A stretch of DNA of 64,000 bases from Toxorhynchites rutilus septentrionalis (taxonomy: Eukaryota > Arthropoda > Insecta > Diptera > Culicidae). The notes beneath the pieces are model-generated. The model did no database searches. It was not told the origin of the DNA and was given only the letters and a program-made list of their open reading frames with translations. The stretch spans positions 107,270,365 to 107,334,364 of the forward strand of contig NC_073745.1 in the NCBI RefSeq assembly GCF_029784135.1, in the 5' to 3' direction. The translations under genes and the position numbers were made by a program. Shown piece after piece: positions 11,106 to 22,186 of this stretch (position 1 is its first letter; each line of letters opens with the position of its first letter).

Positions 11106-11945
11106 AGCTGGAAAATTCGAAAAAAAAACTAGAAAGAGTTGGAAAAAATCAATTTGCCTTGTTTGTATTAGCAATAAAAATTACGATACACAGTGATCGT
11201 GTCAGTAAGTAGCATTTTTTTCCTGTTTGTGAGCATACATTTTAATATTATACTTTTGTTTTACATTTTGTGTAATTCTAATTTTTAACTAACCCTTACT
11301 TTTCTTTATGCATGTCTACAGAATTTTTGGAAGCTAGAACTCCTCGCGTAGTTTTTGTTCTTTTTATACTTCTTTAGTTTAAAACACCTGTTCAACGGTT
11401 ACTGAGGAATGCTGCAGAATTAGAATTGTTGTGAATTTTTTTCTCAATTTGGGAAAAGGAAAATTATTGTCATGCCTTTTCGGTTTTAAAATTTTTCCCC
11501 AAAAAACAGACCCATCCTTGTTTTCGTTTACAGTGAAGTCTGTAAAATCCAGGTTTTGAATCTCCCTAAATTCATAATCGATACCCTGAATATCATTTCG
11601 ATCGCAAATATCTAGAAGACTACGACATCGAGACATCGAGTGATAATTCAATTTTCAACAATTGAAATTTGTTTTCAGGTCGGCCAATCTAGATAGAGAG
11701 TGAATTCCTCAACGAATACTGATTAATTATTGTGAAGTTCATTTTGCGACAAGGCAAGGTTGCCCCATTTGCCTTGAACAATTGAATTTGAGTCGAACGG
11801 ATTTAAGAACACAAAAGTCGATTTCGATCGAATCGTGAAATTCGATCGAGTTTCAAACCAATCGGATTCCGGAATATCAATGACGGTTTGACGGAATATC
11901 AATGGCGGACTTAAACAAATTCTACTTTTCGGAAGACATCAACAA
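11106..11945. other. AT-rich DNA, no gene recognised
   Basis: Short open frames only, none with a known domain. The region grades into the repeat at 11947. Confidence 0.25.
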
Positions 11946-11946
11946 A

Positions 11947-12101
11947 CTAGAGCAGAGTTGGATAAAGTAAACATTTTCCTAAGACAAGATATGACAACTG
12001 GCTTCTCACTCTTACTCTTCGACCAAGTCCGAGCAACAGGGATACCGAACCACTCGAGATGTCAAGTTTCCAAATGAGATAAAGTTTCTGAAGACTATTT
12101 T
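11947..12101 (+). repeat. Left half of a repeat split by PE-2
   Basis: The sequence AAGACAAGATATGACAACTGG ... CCACTCGAGATGTCAAGTTTCCAAATGAGAT is also at 23530-23645, where it runs straight into the sequence found here only after 13885. The PE-2 element therefore interrupts this repeat. Confidence 0.75.
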
Positions 12102-13880
12102 GACGTAGAGCTACGTCTTTCACTAAAGGTGCCAAATCAGAAAATAGGTCACGTTTTTATGAAATAAAGTAAACGTTAATTACTATTTTTGCCGCGAACG
12201 GATTTTGGCTGTTTACATACCAAACGAATCGGAAATTCCCTAAGATTTGTTTGATATGCTATACATTACAATCCCATAGTCTGTATAAAGTTTAAATTGA
12301 TGAAAATTGGAAGCATTCCCATTTCCACATACATTTGTTCTGTCTATTTGTGTGCTTTCCGAACAGAGCTGTCAATAACGAGCAACTTTTCGACGTGCAA
12401 CGAAGAGGAAATCATGATATGTAAAGTCTCCGTGAACAAAACAAAAGAAGTAGAACGATGGAGAATATTTGCCTAGAGTATAAACAGTGGATCTCGCTGA
12501 GGCAAACTTTCATTCTTCATGAGGGAATCGACTGAACAACATCTTTGCTGGGCGAGCCGGAGTGGAGGAGTAATATTAGGAGGAGCAGTAATATTCTGGA
12601 TAAAGTAAAGTTTTCCGAAGGGCTTTTTTGAAGGTTAGAGACGAATGAACTGAAGAAGTTTAAAGTCTCAAGCAAGGTAGGAAGGCAAACTTTCAGTATC
12701 GTTCTGTATTCAAAGCAAAATTCTTCCTTGTTTTGCGTCATCACATGTCTACGTTTCGGACTGAGCTGTGGACTCGACCAAATTACTCACTCGCTGATGT
12801 CTCTGGCATTGCATTCTTTGCATCAGACTGACGCCATTGCATTAAGGTTCTGGTTTCGCATGACGGTAGAAAAACTCTCTCCACAAAGGATGACAGCCAA
12901 GCTAATCAGACTGGCAATATTAACAGAAAGGGCTTCTGTTGAGAAGAGCGCAAAACGGAGATAAGTGTGTGTATATATTTAGTTGCTATTTGTATGCGTA
13001 CATGCGTGCTTCATAACCCGTACGTAAAAGTAGTACATATTCGCTACGCTGAAACCCTATTTGTAACTGCTCCCGTGTGCATTGGCTCTGTAACGATGCA
13101 ACAATCGCATAATTTTTTCATGCTATGATTGACGATTGTGTGGTGTTGCAAATTATGCAGTCGTGAAGATAAATATTAACAAGGAGGGGTGATAGCGGGA
13201 GGGAAATACTTACGCTAGGGTGTTGGTAATGAATCTCTGCTGAGGCAAATATTCAGCCTTTTACCAAGCAGTTAACATTGTTTGTTTTCTGTCATCAATG
13301 CATTGAACTGACGCTATGGTGAAGCAGGTGTTAAGGTTGTGCACCAAAAATTATTTGGGGAATACCAAGTTATTCAATAAGTTATATTAAGTTATTAAAT
13401 TATTTGGGCTCGCGTGCCAGTCGCAAAACTGCTTTCAACTAGGATTGAATTTGCACTATTCTTGATCATAATGAAGCAGTGCTACTCTTTTCGAGGTTGT
13501 TCGGATTAGCAGATAGAGTTTATTTCATTTATTTAGTCACCAAGAAAGTAAAGGTCGATCTGAAATGTTGTATGTGATTTGGTTTTGCTTGCCAGTAGCA
13601 AAACTTTCTACACTAAGGATGACAGCTGCTCTTATCTCGAGCATATATACATATATATATTGTGTTCTGCGAACACAAGAATGAATCATCAAACAATTAT
13701 CGTCAAATGATTCTATAATAAGAAAAACATTTCAGGGTGACCCAACTGGTAGAATGGTTATTTCAAAATTTTCGTAGCATTATAAAATAATATCCGCATT
13801 TATAAACAAGCGACTTGAACTAAACTACAGCGTAGTTCTACGTCAACAATGCGGTCGTGTCTTGAACACAATCTCCTATA
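12102..13880 (+). mobile_element. PE-2 copy A, palindrome-ended element
   Basis: It starts at GACGTAGAGCTACGTC after TTTT (12098-12101) and ends with the inverted module GCGTAGTTCTACGTC-AACAATGC-GGTCGTGTCTTGAACACAATC followed by a T run (13882-13889). The inverted copy B is at 25240-27262. The cargo is AT-rich with no intact ORF. Comparison with 23530-23930 gives an empty site at about 23648, which is direct evidence that this block was inserted. Confidence 0.7.
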
Positions 13881-13884
13881 ATTT

Positions 13885-14120
13885 TTTTTACGTCCCTAAC
13901 ATATGTTTTCGTATCATATATTTCTATGAATAATTACATTTGGACGATATGAAGCAAACTTGTTGCGTATTAGTGTATTTCATGAAAACTAGTGTGAGAG
14001 TACATACCATGAGTGCATTATGTAGAAGTATATTTTCAAATATTTTTGGCAACTCTTTAGAATTGACCAATCAGCAACTGGTCCGAAAACTGGTCCGAAA
14101 TCGACCCTCTATTGTCTAGT
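13885..14120 (+). repeat. Right half of the repeat split by PE-2
   Basis: ACGTCCCTAACATATGTTTTCGTATC ... AACTAGTGTGAGAGTACATACC ... CAACTGGTCCGAAAACTGGTCC matches 23650-23930 in the same orientation. There it is continuous with the left half. Confidence 0.75.
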
Positions 14121-14174
14121 CTTGTCTTAGACATGTTCCATTAATGATTCGGGAAAAACAAGGAAATAATTGTA

Positions 14175-15600
14175 TTGCGCCTATATTTTATTTCAAGGCT
14201 TGCAACGATGCAAAACTCAAATTATCAAACTCGAGATCTAAAAATACAAGTGCTGTATTTTAAGAGATTACAGGATTTTGTTCGGGGTAAAATAACTACT
14301 ATAACTTTTAGTCCCAGTTATTATTACGTTCTCCATACCAGTTCTCCATTGTTTTTACATACATTTGAGCAGATGGGCAACACGTTGCATTTACGAGTCG
14401 GTAACAGTTTAAGTCCGATAAGAAAGCATTTTTTCTGTGCATTTCTTAGACTGGAAGAAACGGAAAACAAACTCCACATAGCGATAAGGCAACATGAAGC
14501 AATTTGTATGCAGTCTTATCAATTGAAAAAGAAAGAAAACTTCAAGGCACTCATTAAATGGCCCAACCCTCCCAGATCGACCGACACGAGTCCATCATGT
14601 GCAGCAATAATTCTACGATGAATGAAACTGATAAGACATTTCTCACTACTACTTGTTTTCTTTGATTGATTGTTTTTTTAGAGTCAATTCACTAAAGTAA
14701 TGGGAGCATGAACACGCAAAATAGCTTCATTCAAGTTCACGTGCTTGTTATTAAATAGTCATTAACCAATCATGGGTAACCTTGAGCGGAGCAAAATCAT
14801 CCAGACGACCGGTTGTCGCATCCAATCTTCAGCGATGCAGAAAACGCGTCGTGCCCACACCCGCTCCACCAATCCGTGGTAATTGCTCATTTCTCACTCT
14901 CGAATGCGTGGGAGTTCCCTCATCTTGGCGGAAACTTGACATGGACCCTATGACGTCTGGCGGGTTAAAATCGTTGACGAGTGCGTCTCAGTGAGCAGCG
15001 CAAATATTTGCCCAGTAGTTCACTTTAAGCCTCTTCCCTCTGCTTGCCCTCTTGAATTCGCGACGGCTCTTGGCGTCCAATAAGTTGACTGAACTGATTG
15101 GCAATCGATATGACAGCAGCGCGCCGCGGAGGACGCTCTCCGAAGCCGCTCAACAAGTAGGTTTTTGGTCATCCCTTGGCGGCGGTGGTGGGCAAGTAGC
15201 CAAGTATTCGCTTTTGTCTTCCTTCTACGGCACAATATTTGCCGTGTTTGTGGAAATCCGATTTGTCGCCGTTCGCGACCACCCCTAGAAGGAAACTTGC
15301 TCGCAATGTTCTTGATCTTGTTTTATTTTTTTTTGTTCTTTTCGTTTCGTCCGACTTTCGGTTTTTTTTTTGTTTGCGACCGACGCAAATGCATTCTTGT
15401 TTTCACAGCTTGGCTTTGTTTATCTTCGGATGAACTTTGGGTGTGCGTTCAGCAAGTTGTTTTTTCGAGAAGAAACGCATACACACATAGGAGACCAGAA
15501 TTGGAGGCTTTTATCAATGAACAGACGACGGCTTCAATTTATAGATCCAATAACTTACACTTACTTCGGCTCTAGTTTATATGATTGGCTTTTAGACACA
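14175..15600 (+). other. Low-repeat region with a weak candidate first exon
   Basis: A 148-codon ORF (14175-14621) has no recognisable domain and is probably chance. A GC-richer part (14780-15240) has an ATG at 15110 reading MTAARRGGRSPKPLN and then a donor-like CAACAA|GTAGGT at 15157, so a host-gene first exon is possible. No TATA box or upstream evidence was found. It is the most gene-like non-repeat stretch near the tRNA. Confidence 0.25.
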
Positions 15601-15613
15601 TTATTGCCGGCAA

Positions 15614-15695
15614 GCAGTCGTGGCCGAGTGGTTAAGGCGTCTGACTCGAAATCAGATTCCCTCTGGGAGCGTAGGTTCGAATCCTACCGGCTGCG
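15614..15695 (+). tRNA. tRNA-Ser(CGA)
   Basis: This is an 82-nt gene with acceptor stem GCAGTCG/CGGCTGC (one G-T pair), discriminator G, A box TGGCCGAGTGG, anticodon stem-loop TCTGA-CTCGAAA-TCAGA (anticodon CGA), a long variable arm (TTCCCTCTGGGA) typical of serine tRNA, and B box GGTTCGAATCC. A TTTT pol III terminator starts about 6 nt downstream (15701). All stems pair, and it looks functional. Confidence 0.95.
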
Positions 15696-15704
15696 AAATA
15701 TTTT

Positions 15705-17040
15705 CTCCCCTCATTCAGTTCTTTTCTCATTTTTTATGGATTGAGCTGCTGTACTGACTGACATCTATGATAATTTTGTAGCACTTTGCCATAATTTGAA
15801 GCACAATGGGTGCTGTTAACTTTTTTAGTTAAAGCTCAGCAATGAGGTAAATAGGTGTTGTAGGTTTATGGTAGTTTTGGTAATAATTGATTACAATTTT
15901 ATTTCAAGTAATTTTTGTGAACAATGTTTTATTTCAATTATTCAGACATTTCCTAGATGTAACCTCATATGATAAGTAAAAGGAATATGTTAACTCTTTA
16001 TAAGGCTGTGGAAACTAGGCAAGGGATCAACTTCAACTTAGGAGAACATTCGTGTACATTTCTATCTGACGATTATTCGTATATTTCGCCATTTCCTATC
16101 TTTTCGATACACATATCGCCTTTTTTCGGCGTAAGAATATTCCTATTGTTCGAATGTTTACAGTTGGACTATACACAGCGGGACTGTCGATATGAGGCTT
16201 CCATTGTAGTGTTATTATGAGTACGATGCACCAGACCGTAATGTGAACAGTAAATGACTAGGATTACCGTCAGATGATGATTGTTGCGTGAAGTAGCTGC
16301 ACCCAAACTAGCGTTGGCAGAAAACATTTCATTTTTGGTAGAAATGATGCCATTCCGTGTGCTGGAGAGTCAAATGCGCAAATAATGTGCTGTTTTAAAA
16401 GCTTAAAAATGGTTCGTATGTATGCGAGCAGACATCTCTTTCTGTTTTCTTTTCTCATTTCATTTGGGAATGTGCAAAAAGAAGTCCATACGACGTCAAT
16501 GAGGATCGAACCAAGGCCGGCTAGAAATGCAAAGCTATTTTACACGACCACGCTATCCACATGGCTAATGATGCTTCAGCAGTTGTTCAGCAAATACGTG
16601 GTAATATTGCACCTAATTGTATAATTTGTTGAAGTTGGAAAGTGTTTTCTTAGAGTAGAAAAGGAGCGCATGAAGGAGAACAATATCTATCTCGGTCTGG
16701 GCCGTGTATGTGGCAAAGTATGCGGAAAGCTTATTTGTCTTTTATTTCGCTCGCTCGTATTAATCTTATATTGCTGTACCATGTATATTATACAAATGCT
16801 TACCAGTATTTGTGGGTCATGACATTTTCTGTTATGTTATGTCTCATTTAATGTCATAAATCGGGATGACAAAACATGAGCTAAAAATCAATTTTGGGTG
16901 TGGAATAACACAACCTGCAATCTTTTGATGTTCGAATTGTTTTGGATGTTGCAGCGTATTTGAAAATATTACTTATTGCAAAGTTCTTCTTGGATGGCTC
17001 TAACGTTCCCGGTGAAACATTGTAACCCGCGACGCCGGGA
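15705..17040. other. AT-rich spacer, no gene recognised
   Basis: Only short frames without domains. A partial SINE-like repeat relative lies at about 16195-16290. No other structure was identified. Confidence 0.25.
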
Positions 17041-17042
17041 AA

Positions 17043-17656
17043 GCGTACTTTTGTACTCGCTTGTCGTTGTGCAGAACGGAATACGTTTCCCTAAAACGTA
17101 CACGTAAAACTCAGAAGCCTGGGAAAATCGTCATTTCAGATACTAGAGGTGAATGAACTTTCGCTGTTCGAGAACTACGTTAACATGAGATGTGCAATAA
17201 TTTCACAGAGAAATGTAAAATACCATGATCGTTTGATAATTCTTTCGTTCACATATTTTGGTATTAAACAAGTGGATTGCATAATATAATTGCGTAGTTC
17301 TACGTAGAAAATATGCGGTCGTGTCCTAGATACAACCCCTTGCAATTTTTTTTGCTAAATGCTACCTTTTCTGAGATACAGTGATTTAAAAATCAAAGGA
17401 GGGTTGTGTCCGAGACACGACCGCATAGTTGACGTAGGATTCCGTTAGGCTATCTGTTGATTTTGGATATGTTTGAAGAATTACGTCGTCAAACTCTTTG
17501 ATAATGATTGGGTGGCCCTGAAAAAGGCCATTTTGTTTGATTGTTGGGTAATGTTTATTCACTCCACCGGTGTTTACAACCGAGTGATGATGACAGAAGT
17601 ATGGTAAATAGTCGTTGGATTATGCGTATCACGATAGAAGATCCCGAAGTGGAATG
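17043..17656. repeat. Left arm of a ~615-bp inverted repeat (PE-5 and PE-3 3' ends)
   Basis: The arm is almost the exact reverse complement of 19521-20139. It contains two two-hairpin modules pointing at each other: a PE-5 3' end (17291-17341, body to the left) and a PE-3 3' end (17401-17447, body to the right), with about 55 bp between them. A histone-type stem-loop sits on the minus strand at 17514-17529. The arm is cut on the right by a SINE. Confidence 0.8.
17514..17529 (-). promoter_or_regulatory. Histone mRNA 3' stem-loop (PE-3)
   Basis: The minus strand reads GGCCTTTTTCAGGGCC-ACCCAATCATTATCAAAGAG: hairpin, ACCCA-type flank and downstream element. It is the counterpart of 19653-19668 with one change in the loop side. 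Confidence 0.75.
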
Positions 17657-17830
17657 GTATTACTTGCAATATTTGTAGTGAAGGTATTACTTGCGTAATT
17701 TTTATAAGTAGTGCTTAGTTAATATTTCTATGCCGGATAACACGCCTCGAATGTATTCTGGAGTGGCAAGCTCTAGGATACGCGTGACCAGCGTGATAAT
17801 GTGGGACGCTAACTACTCGGCCACGGGAGC
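17657..17830 (-). mobile_element. tRNA-derived SINE, internally deleted
   Basis: The minus strand from 17830 reads GCTCCCGTGGCCGAGTAGTTAGCGTCCCACATTATCA with an A box, then jumps to ACGCGTATCCTAGAGCTTGCCACTCCAGAATACATTC. The B-box part present in the copy at 55678-55933 is missing. The 3' tail is truncated. Confidence 0.75.
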
Positions 17831-18567
17831 ACTTGCAAAGTTGATTAATATGAAAAAGAATGGTGGACTTATAAGATTATGAAATATTAAAATCATGAAT
17901 AAAAAGCAATCAATTTGAGAATTGATTTGAAATGATGAAATATGATCAGATCGAAAATAAGAACGCGATAGGTACATTCCTCTATGTGAATAACCGAGCT
18001 CCGTGGGATATCTCTACAACCTTATACCATAAAAATTAACCGCATTACTTAATTAATTCAAGCATTGCAGTCGAAAAATTGGTCGAGACGACCAAAAGTT
18101 CATAATTTACATTATTTTTTTGACGTAGGATTACGTCTTTCGGGAACATATTGGGGTACAAATTGAAAATCGAAAATCGAGCACATCGCGAAAATTGTCC
18201 AATTTCAAACGCTTATTGCTCAGTCATTTCATGGTGGATTGATGAAATTTTTGCATCAATCGATTTCGGCACTCCATAACAATTTTTTCTATTAAATAAA
18301 ATAATATATGTCATGAAACTAACTATCGAACAATTGAAAAATCCCAACCCCTATTCTAACGGAAATATCCACTTCTAATTGGTAGAAATTGACGACACAT
18401 GCGTCGGTTCCCTAACAGAGACATCAAAACCAAGCTGCCTGGGGGAAATCGACTTCTCAAATACATGGAAGTAGGGGGAGCTTTTGTTCCCACCGGAATG
18501 TGTTCCCTCACAGAGACATCTAAACCAATATGCCCGAGGGAAATCGGCATTTCAAATATATGCAAGT

Positions 18568-18911
18568 AGTGATGTCTAAATTTTTCATTTATTCGATTAT
18601 CGATATCGATATCGTTGGGACATCTTTCAATATTCGATTCATTCGAATAATTGTCTTTCAATATTCAATCAATCGAGCGAATATTTATTTCTTGAAATAA
18701 TTACGCATCACGTTGTCATTCTGGTCACGTGGTATATCGGGTTGCCGATGTTAGATGATGGGAAAAAAAATTATATAGTATAATTCTTAACCTAAAAAAG
18801 CATTAATCGATGTACTCATATTTTGATTTTAAATTATTCGATATATAATTACCCGATTATAACTTTAGATTTTCGATTATTTGAATTAATCGAACGATTA
18901 ACCGACGTCTC
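18568..18911. mobile_element. Small TIR element inserted in PE-3
   Basis: The block begins AGTGATGTCTAAATT and ends CCGACGTCTCT, so AGWGAYGTC-like ends are inverted. The flanks are the direct repeat TATATGCAAGT (18557-18567, 18912-18922), of which 8-11 bp would be the target duplication, as for hAT elements. The related 37.4-38.7-kb copy lacks the block. It has no ORF and is very AT-rich with TCGATTAT units. Confidence 0.6.
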
Positions 18912-19520
18912 TATATGCAAGTCGGAGGCATATTTATATTGCAAGTAGGGTTAGTGACCCGATTATTCGTGAAATTTCATATCAATGACCGATTGTGTAT
19001 TGTGAAAAATTTAGCGCAAGTGTAATTGTAAAATTATATATGGTAGCAGTTGTGTTGAAAATAACTTGATATATGAAACGATTCTTTTCAACTTTCATAA
19101 ATAAAAACCAAGGTGTGTTCCCGCTAGAGAACGGGTCGTTCGGTTTAAGCTGTCTGTTTTGTTGTGTTCATTTTCACCCAAGGGAAGTTCATGCGGCGAG
19201 AAAAAATTGGAAAAGTGAAATAATCGAGAAAGTGATTTCCCATATGCTCTACATATAGTATTAAGTGTTGTTAGTCCAATTAAAATTCGCATTGGGTTGA
19301 TAAAAACACTCAGTAAGTAAAAATTAGAAAACAAAATTACCTTTTCCATTTCAAATATGTTTTCTCTATATTAAAGAAACATGTTTTTACTGATGAGAAA
19401 AAATGATAATTGTGTTCGGTATTGGTAATTATCTTATATTACAGTGGTGAGTTTTTTTTCTTCATATCATCCATACAGAACACAGGAGGCATCTAGGGTC
19501 ACAGAGGGCGGTTTTCATCA

Positions 19521-20139
19521 TATCCCATTCCACTTCGGGATCTTCTATCGTGATACGCATAATCCAACGACTATTTACCATACTTCTGTCATCATCACTC
19601 GGTTGTAAACACCGGTGGAGTGAATAAAAATTACCCAACAATCAAACAAAATGGCCCTTTTCAGGGCCACCCAATCATTATCAAAGAGTTTGACGACGTA
19701 ATTCTTCAAACATATCCAAAATCAACAGATAGCCTAACGGAATCCTACGTCAACTATGCGGTCGTGTCTCGGACACAACCCTCCTGTGATTTTTAAATCA
19801 CTGTATCTCAGAAAAGGTAGCATTTAGCAAAAAAAATTGCAAGGGGTTGTATCTAGGACACGACCGCATATTTTCTACGTAGAACTACCCAATTATATTA
19901 TGCAATCCACTTGTTTAATACCAAAATATGTGAACGAAAGAATTATCAAACGATCATGGTATTTTACATTTCTCTGTGAAATTATTGCACATCTCATGTT
20001 AACGTAGTTCTCGAACAGCGAAAGTTCATTCACCTCTAGTATCTGAAATGACGATTTTCCCAGGCTTCTGAGTTTTACGTGTACGTTTTAGGGAAACGTA
20101 TTCCGTTCTGCACAACGACAAGCGAGTACAAAAGTACTC
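19521..20139. repeat. Right arm of the ~615-bp inverted repeat
   Basis: It is the reverse complement of 17043-17656 with only scattered differences seen. It includes the PE-3 3' end (19740-19787), the PE-5 3' end (19842-19890) and the histone stem-loop at 19653-19668. The two arms are about 1.86 kb apart. Confidence 0.8.
19653..19668 (+). promoter_or_regulatory. Histone mRNA 3' stem-loop (perfect consensus)
   Basis: GGCCCTTTTCAGGGCC followed by ACCCAATCATTATCAAAGAG carries the hairpin, ACCCA and the CAAAGAG downstream element expected of a working histone 3' end. No histone coding sequence was recognised just upstream. Confidence 0.85.
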
Positions 20140-20409
20140 AACACCAAAAAATACCCCCGACTTGCATATATTTGCAAAGTGGATTCCCCCAGGCACATTA
20201 ATTTTGAAGTCCGTGTTAGGGAAGCTCAGTGGGAAAAAAAGACGGGTGGGTAATGTCGGGGACATAACCGGAGTGACGTAGGACTATACAAAGGGGACAG
20301 CTTTTATTAAATATATATTTTAAATATATTGTTTTATTTTCTTCTCCTACGTGAATACCTACCTGAAAACTGGATTAGTTTACTGTTTACTCTTTATGAG
20401 TATGTTGAT

Positions 20410-20425
20410 GGTTCTGAAAAGAACC
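20410..20425 (-). promoter_or_regulatory. Histone mRNA 3' stem-loop
   Basis: The minus strand GGTTCTTTTCAGAACC is a perfectly paired hairpin followed by ATCAACATACTCATAAAGAG, a downstream element. Confidence 0.8.
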
Positions 20426-20659
20426 TTTGGTGTTGTGTTTTTGTTATCACTCGATATTCCCATCTTGTTCGGTTAAACCTTCCTGTTTAGCTATTGCCTT
20501 TGCCACTCGCCACAGCTTTCACAGTTGGAAAATTTCTTCCCATCCAGCTTGTGATATATTGTTCAGTAAATTACATTTAATGCGACGTGCCGGAGAAACA
20601 CTTTGCCACTCACTGAAACTAATTGTTGCCTTGATGAACGCCGAACCGAAGCTGCTCTG

Positions 20660-20905
20660 TTCTTGATGCGGGTTTTCTGATTGTCGTGAGCAGCTTTGCA
20701 AGCCAACTCGAGCACTCCGACGGCCGAAACTCTATAATCCCTGTTAGGTATACTGGTGCTCCGGCACCAATCCGTTCGGCCTAGTTACCCTTGCGGAGCA
20801 ATCAGTGAATGCGACCAACAGGGAACTGGAGACCTGCACGGTTCGAGTGAGACTTTGCCTTTCCCTTAACTTGTCCTCCTTTGTTACGTCCACGATGCCG
20901 ATGCC
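20660..20905 (-). pseudogene. Histone H2A pseudogene (PE-1 copy II, second)
   Basis: The minus strand reads [20 protein letters not shown], then VGRIH and LLRKGN with stops, AERIGAGAPVYLT, and later AAGVLELACKAAHDNQKTRI. It is nearly identical to 33985-34225. A TATA-like stretch lies upstream near 20970. Confidence 0.8.
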
Positions 20906-21133
20906 GTACAACCACACGGGTTTACGGTTTGAAAGAAAATAAGATATTTTTTTGGGGTCCGCGTTTTTTATACTCTAGCGGTACACACTCACAGGATAGA
21001 GACAAATCGGCAGACTCAGCCAGAGGGGCGAGTCCAACGAGACGAACGAATGAGCGTTAAAAGGGAGCGATGGCAAAAAAAATACATTCATTAGGATTTG
21101 TTCGCTCGTTGGATTCACATGCAGGCTAAAAAG

Positions 21134-21149
21134 GGTCCTTTTCAGGATC
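21134..21149 (+). promoter_or_regulatory. Histone mRNA 3' stem-loop
   Basis: GGTCCTTTTCAGGATC followed by ACAAAATTATCTTCAATCTAAAGAG. Counterpart of 4044-4059 and 33733-33748. Confidence 0.75.
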
Positions 21150-21305
21150 ACAAAATTATCTTCAATCTAAAGAGTTTATTGTTTTGTTATCACTCGATAT
21201 CCCCATCTTGTTCGGCTAAACCTTCCTGTTTAGCGATTTGTTGCCACTCGCCACAGCTTTCACAGTTGGAAAATTTCTTCCCATCCAGCTTTGTGACATG
21301 TTGTA

Positions 21306-21509
21306 CACTAAATTACATTCAATGCGACGTGCCGAAGCACCACTCAGTGTCGCATTGGAGGCGATTTTAACCTGTAATTGAACATTTGCGATCGACTTTC
21401 AATGTGGGGTCATAATTTGGATCTCTATGTTTACAAAAATGTCCAACTAAATAAGTCGCATTACATGTTCGTCCAATTAGCTAAATGTCGAACTAATTGT
21501 AAATTACTG
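21306..21509. mobile_element. Nested MITE inside PE-1 copy II
   Basis: CACTAAATTACATTC at the left end and GTAAATTACTG at the right are flanked by TA. It has the same position within PE-1 as in copies I and III. Confidence 0.6.
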
Positions 21510-21722
21510 TACTTTCAATCTGGAAACAATTTAAGAATTGGTGAAAATTGAATAATCAGTCCCCAACTATCAATAAGCTCAGAACAACTGCCAAATTCAC
21601 ATACTCATCAGATCCTGGCAAACAAATTATGAAAAAATCAATTTGTGTTTTATTATTATTTTGGATAATGTTTTAGAAAGCATTGAACTGTATTTCCTAA
21701 ACTCTTTTTTGGAAGGTTTAAT

Positions 21723-21738
21723 GGCCCTGAAAAGCGCC
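21723..21738 (-). promoter_or_regulatory. Histone mRNA 3' stem-loop
   Basis: The minus strand GGCGCTTTTCAGGGCC matches 3453-3468 and 33121-33136. Confidence 0.75.
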
Positions 21739-21989
21739 TTGTTTTATGGAATGGTTCCAATTTAGAAAACTTTGTACTCGTGGTTTTGAAAAAAAAACCA
21801 TTTCGAACGCCCTCGATGCCGCCTTGTTCTGGATTGGCCACCAAAGCAGTTTGTATAAAGAACAAACTTTGTTCTTCTGCTACCTGCTGCCGTTTTGCGA
21901 TTGCGTTTGCCACTCGCAACTCGCTGCAACTGCCTGTTGTTGTCTTGATGTCCACCGAACTGAATGTGTTCTGTTCTGATTGCGGGTTT

Positions 21990-22186
21990 TCTTATCGTCG
22001 CGAGCAGCTTTGCCAGCTAACTTGATCACTTCGGCGGCCGAGGCTATATAACGCCGGCTAGGTGGACTAGTGCACTGGTACTAACGCGCTCGGCCTAGCT
22101 ACCCTTGCGGGGAACTCCCGATCAACACGGTTCGAGAAGGATTTTGCCTTTCCCTTCACTTTTCCTCCTTTACCATGTCCAGACAT
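21990..22186 (-). pseudogene. Histone H2A pseudogene (PE-1 copy II, first)
   Basis: The ATG at 22186 opens MSGHGKGGKVKGKAKSFSNR-like sequence, then the same VGRIHRLL deletion and stops as copy I, and AAEVIKLAGKAARDDKKTRN. The shared deletion shows the gene was already dead when copies I-III spread. Confidence 0.8.

Larger units (their letters stand above)
18122..19787 (+). mobile_element. PE-3 copy A, palindrome-ended element
   Basis: It starts at GACGTAGGATTACGTC after a T run (18114-18121). It ends with the inverted module ...AATCCTACGTC-AACTATGC-GGTCGTGTCTCGGACACAACC-CTCCTG near 19787. The body is collinear, inverted, with 37383-38680. It contains diverged units of the GACTTGCATATATTTGCA minisatellite (18410-18560) and a histone 3' stem-loop at 19653. 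The insertion at 18568-18911 is absent from the other copy. Confidence 0.65.

Noticed and set aside
15110..15157. Confident first exon MTAARRGG
   Set aside because: Short, no promoter seen and weak donor; left as a low-confidence note only.
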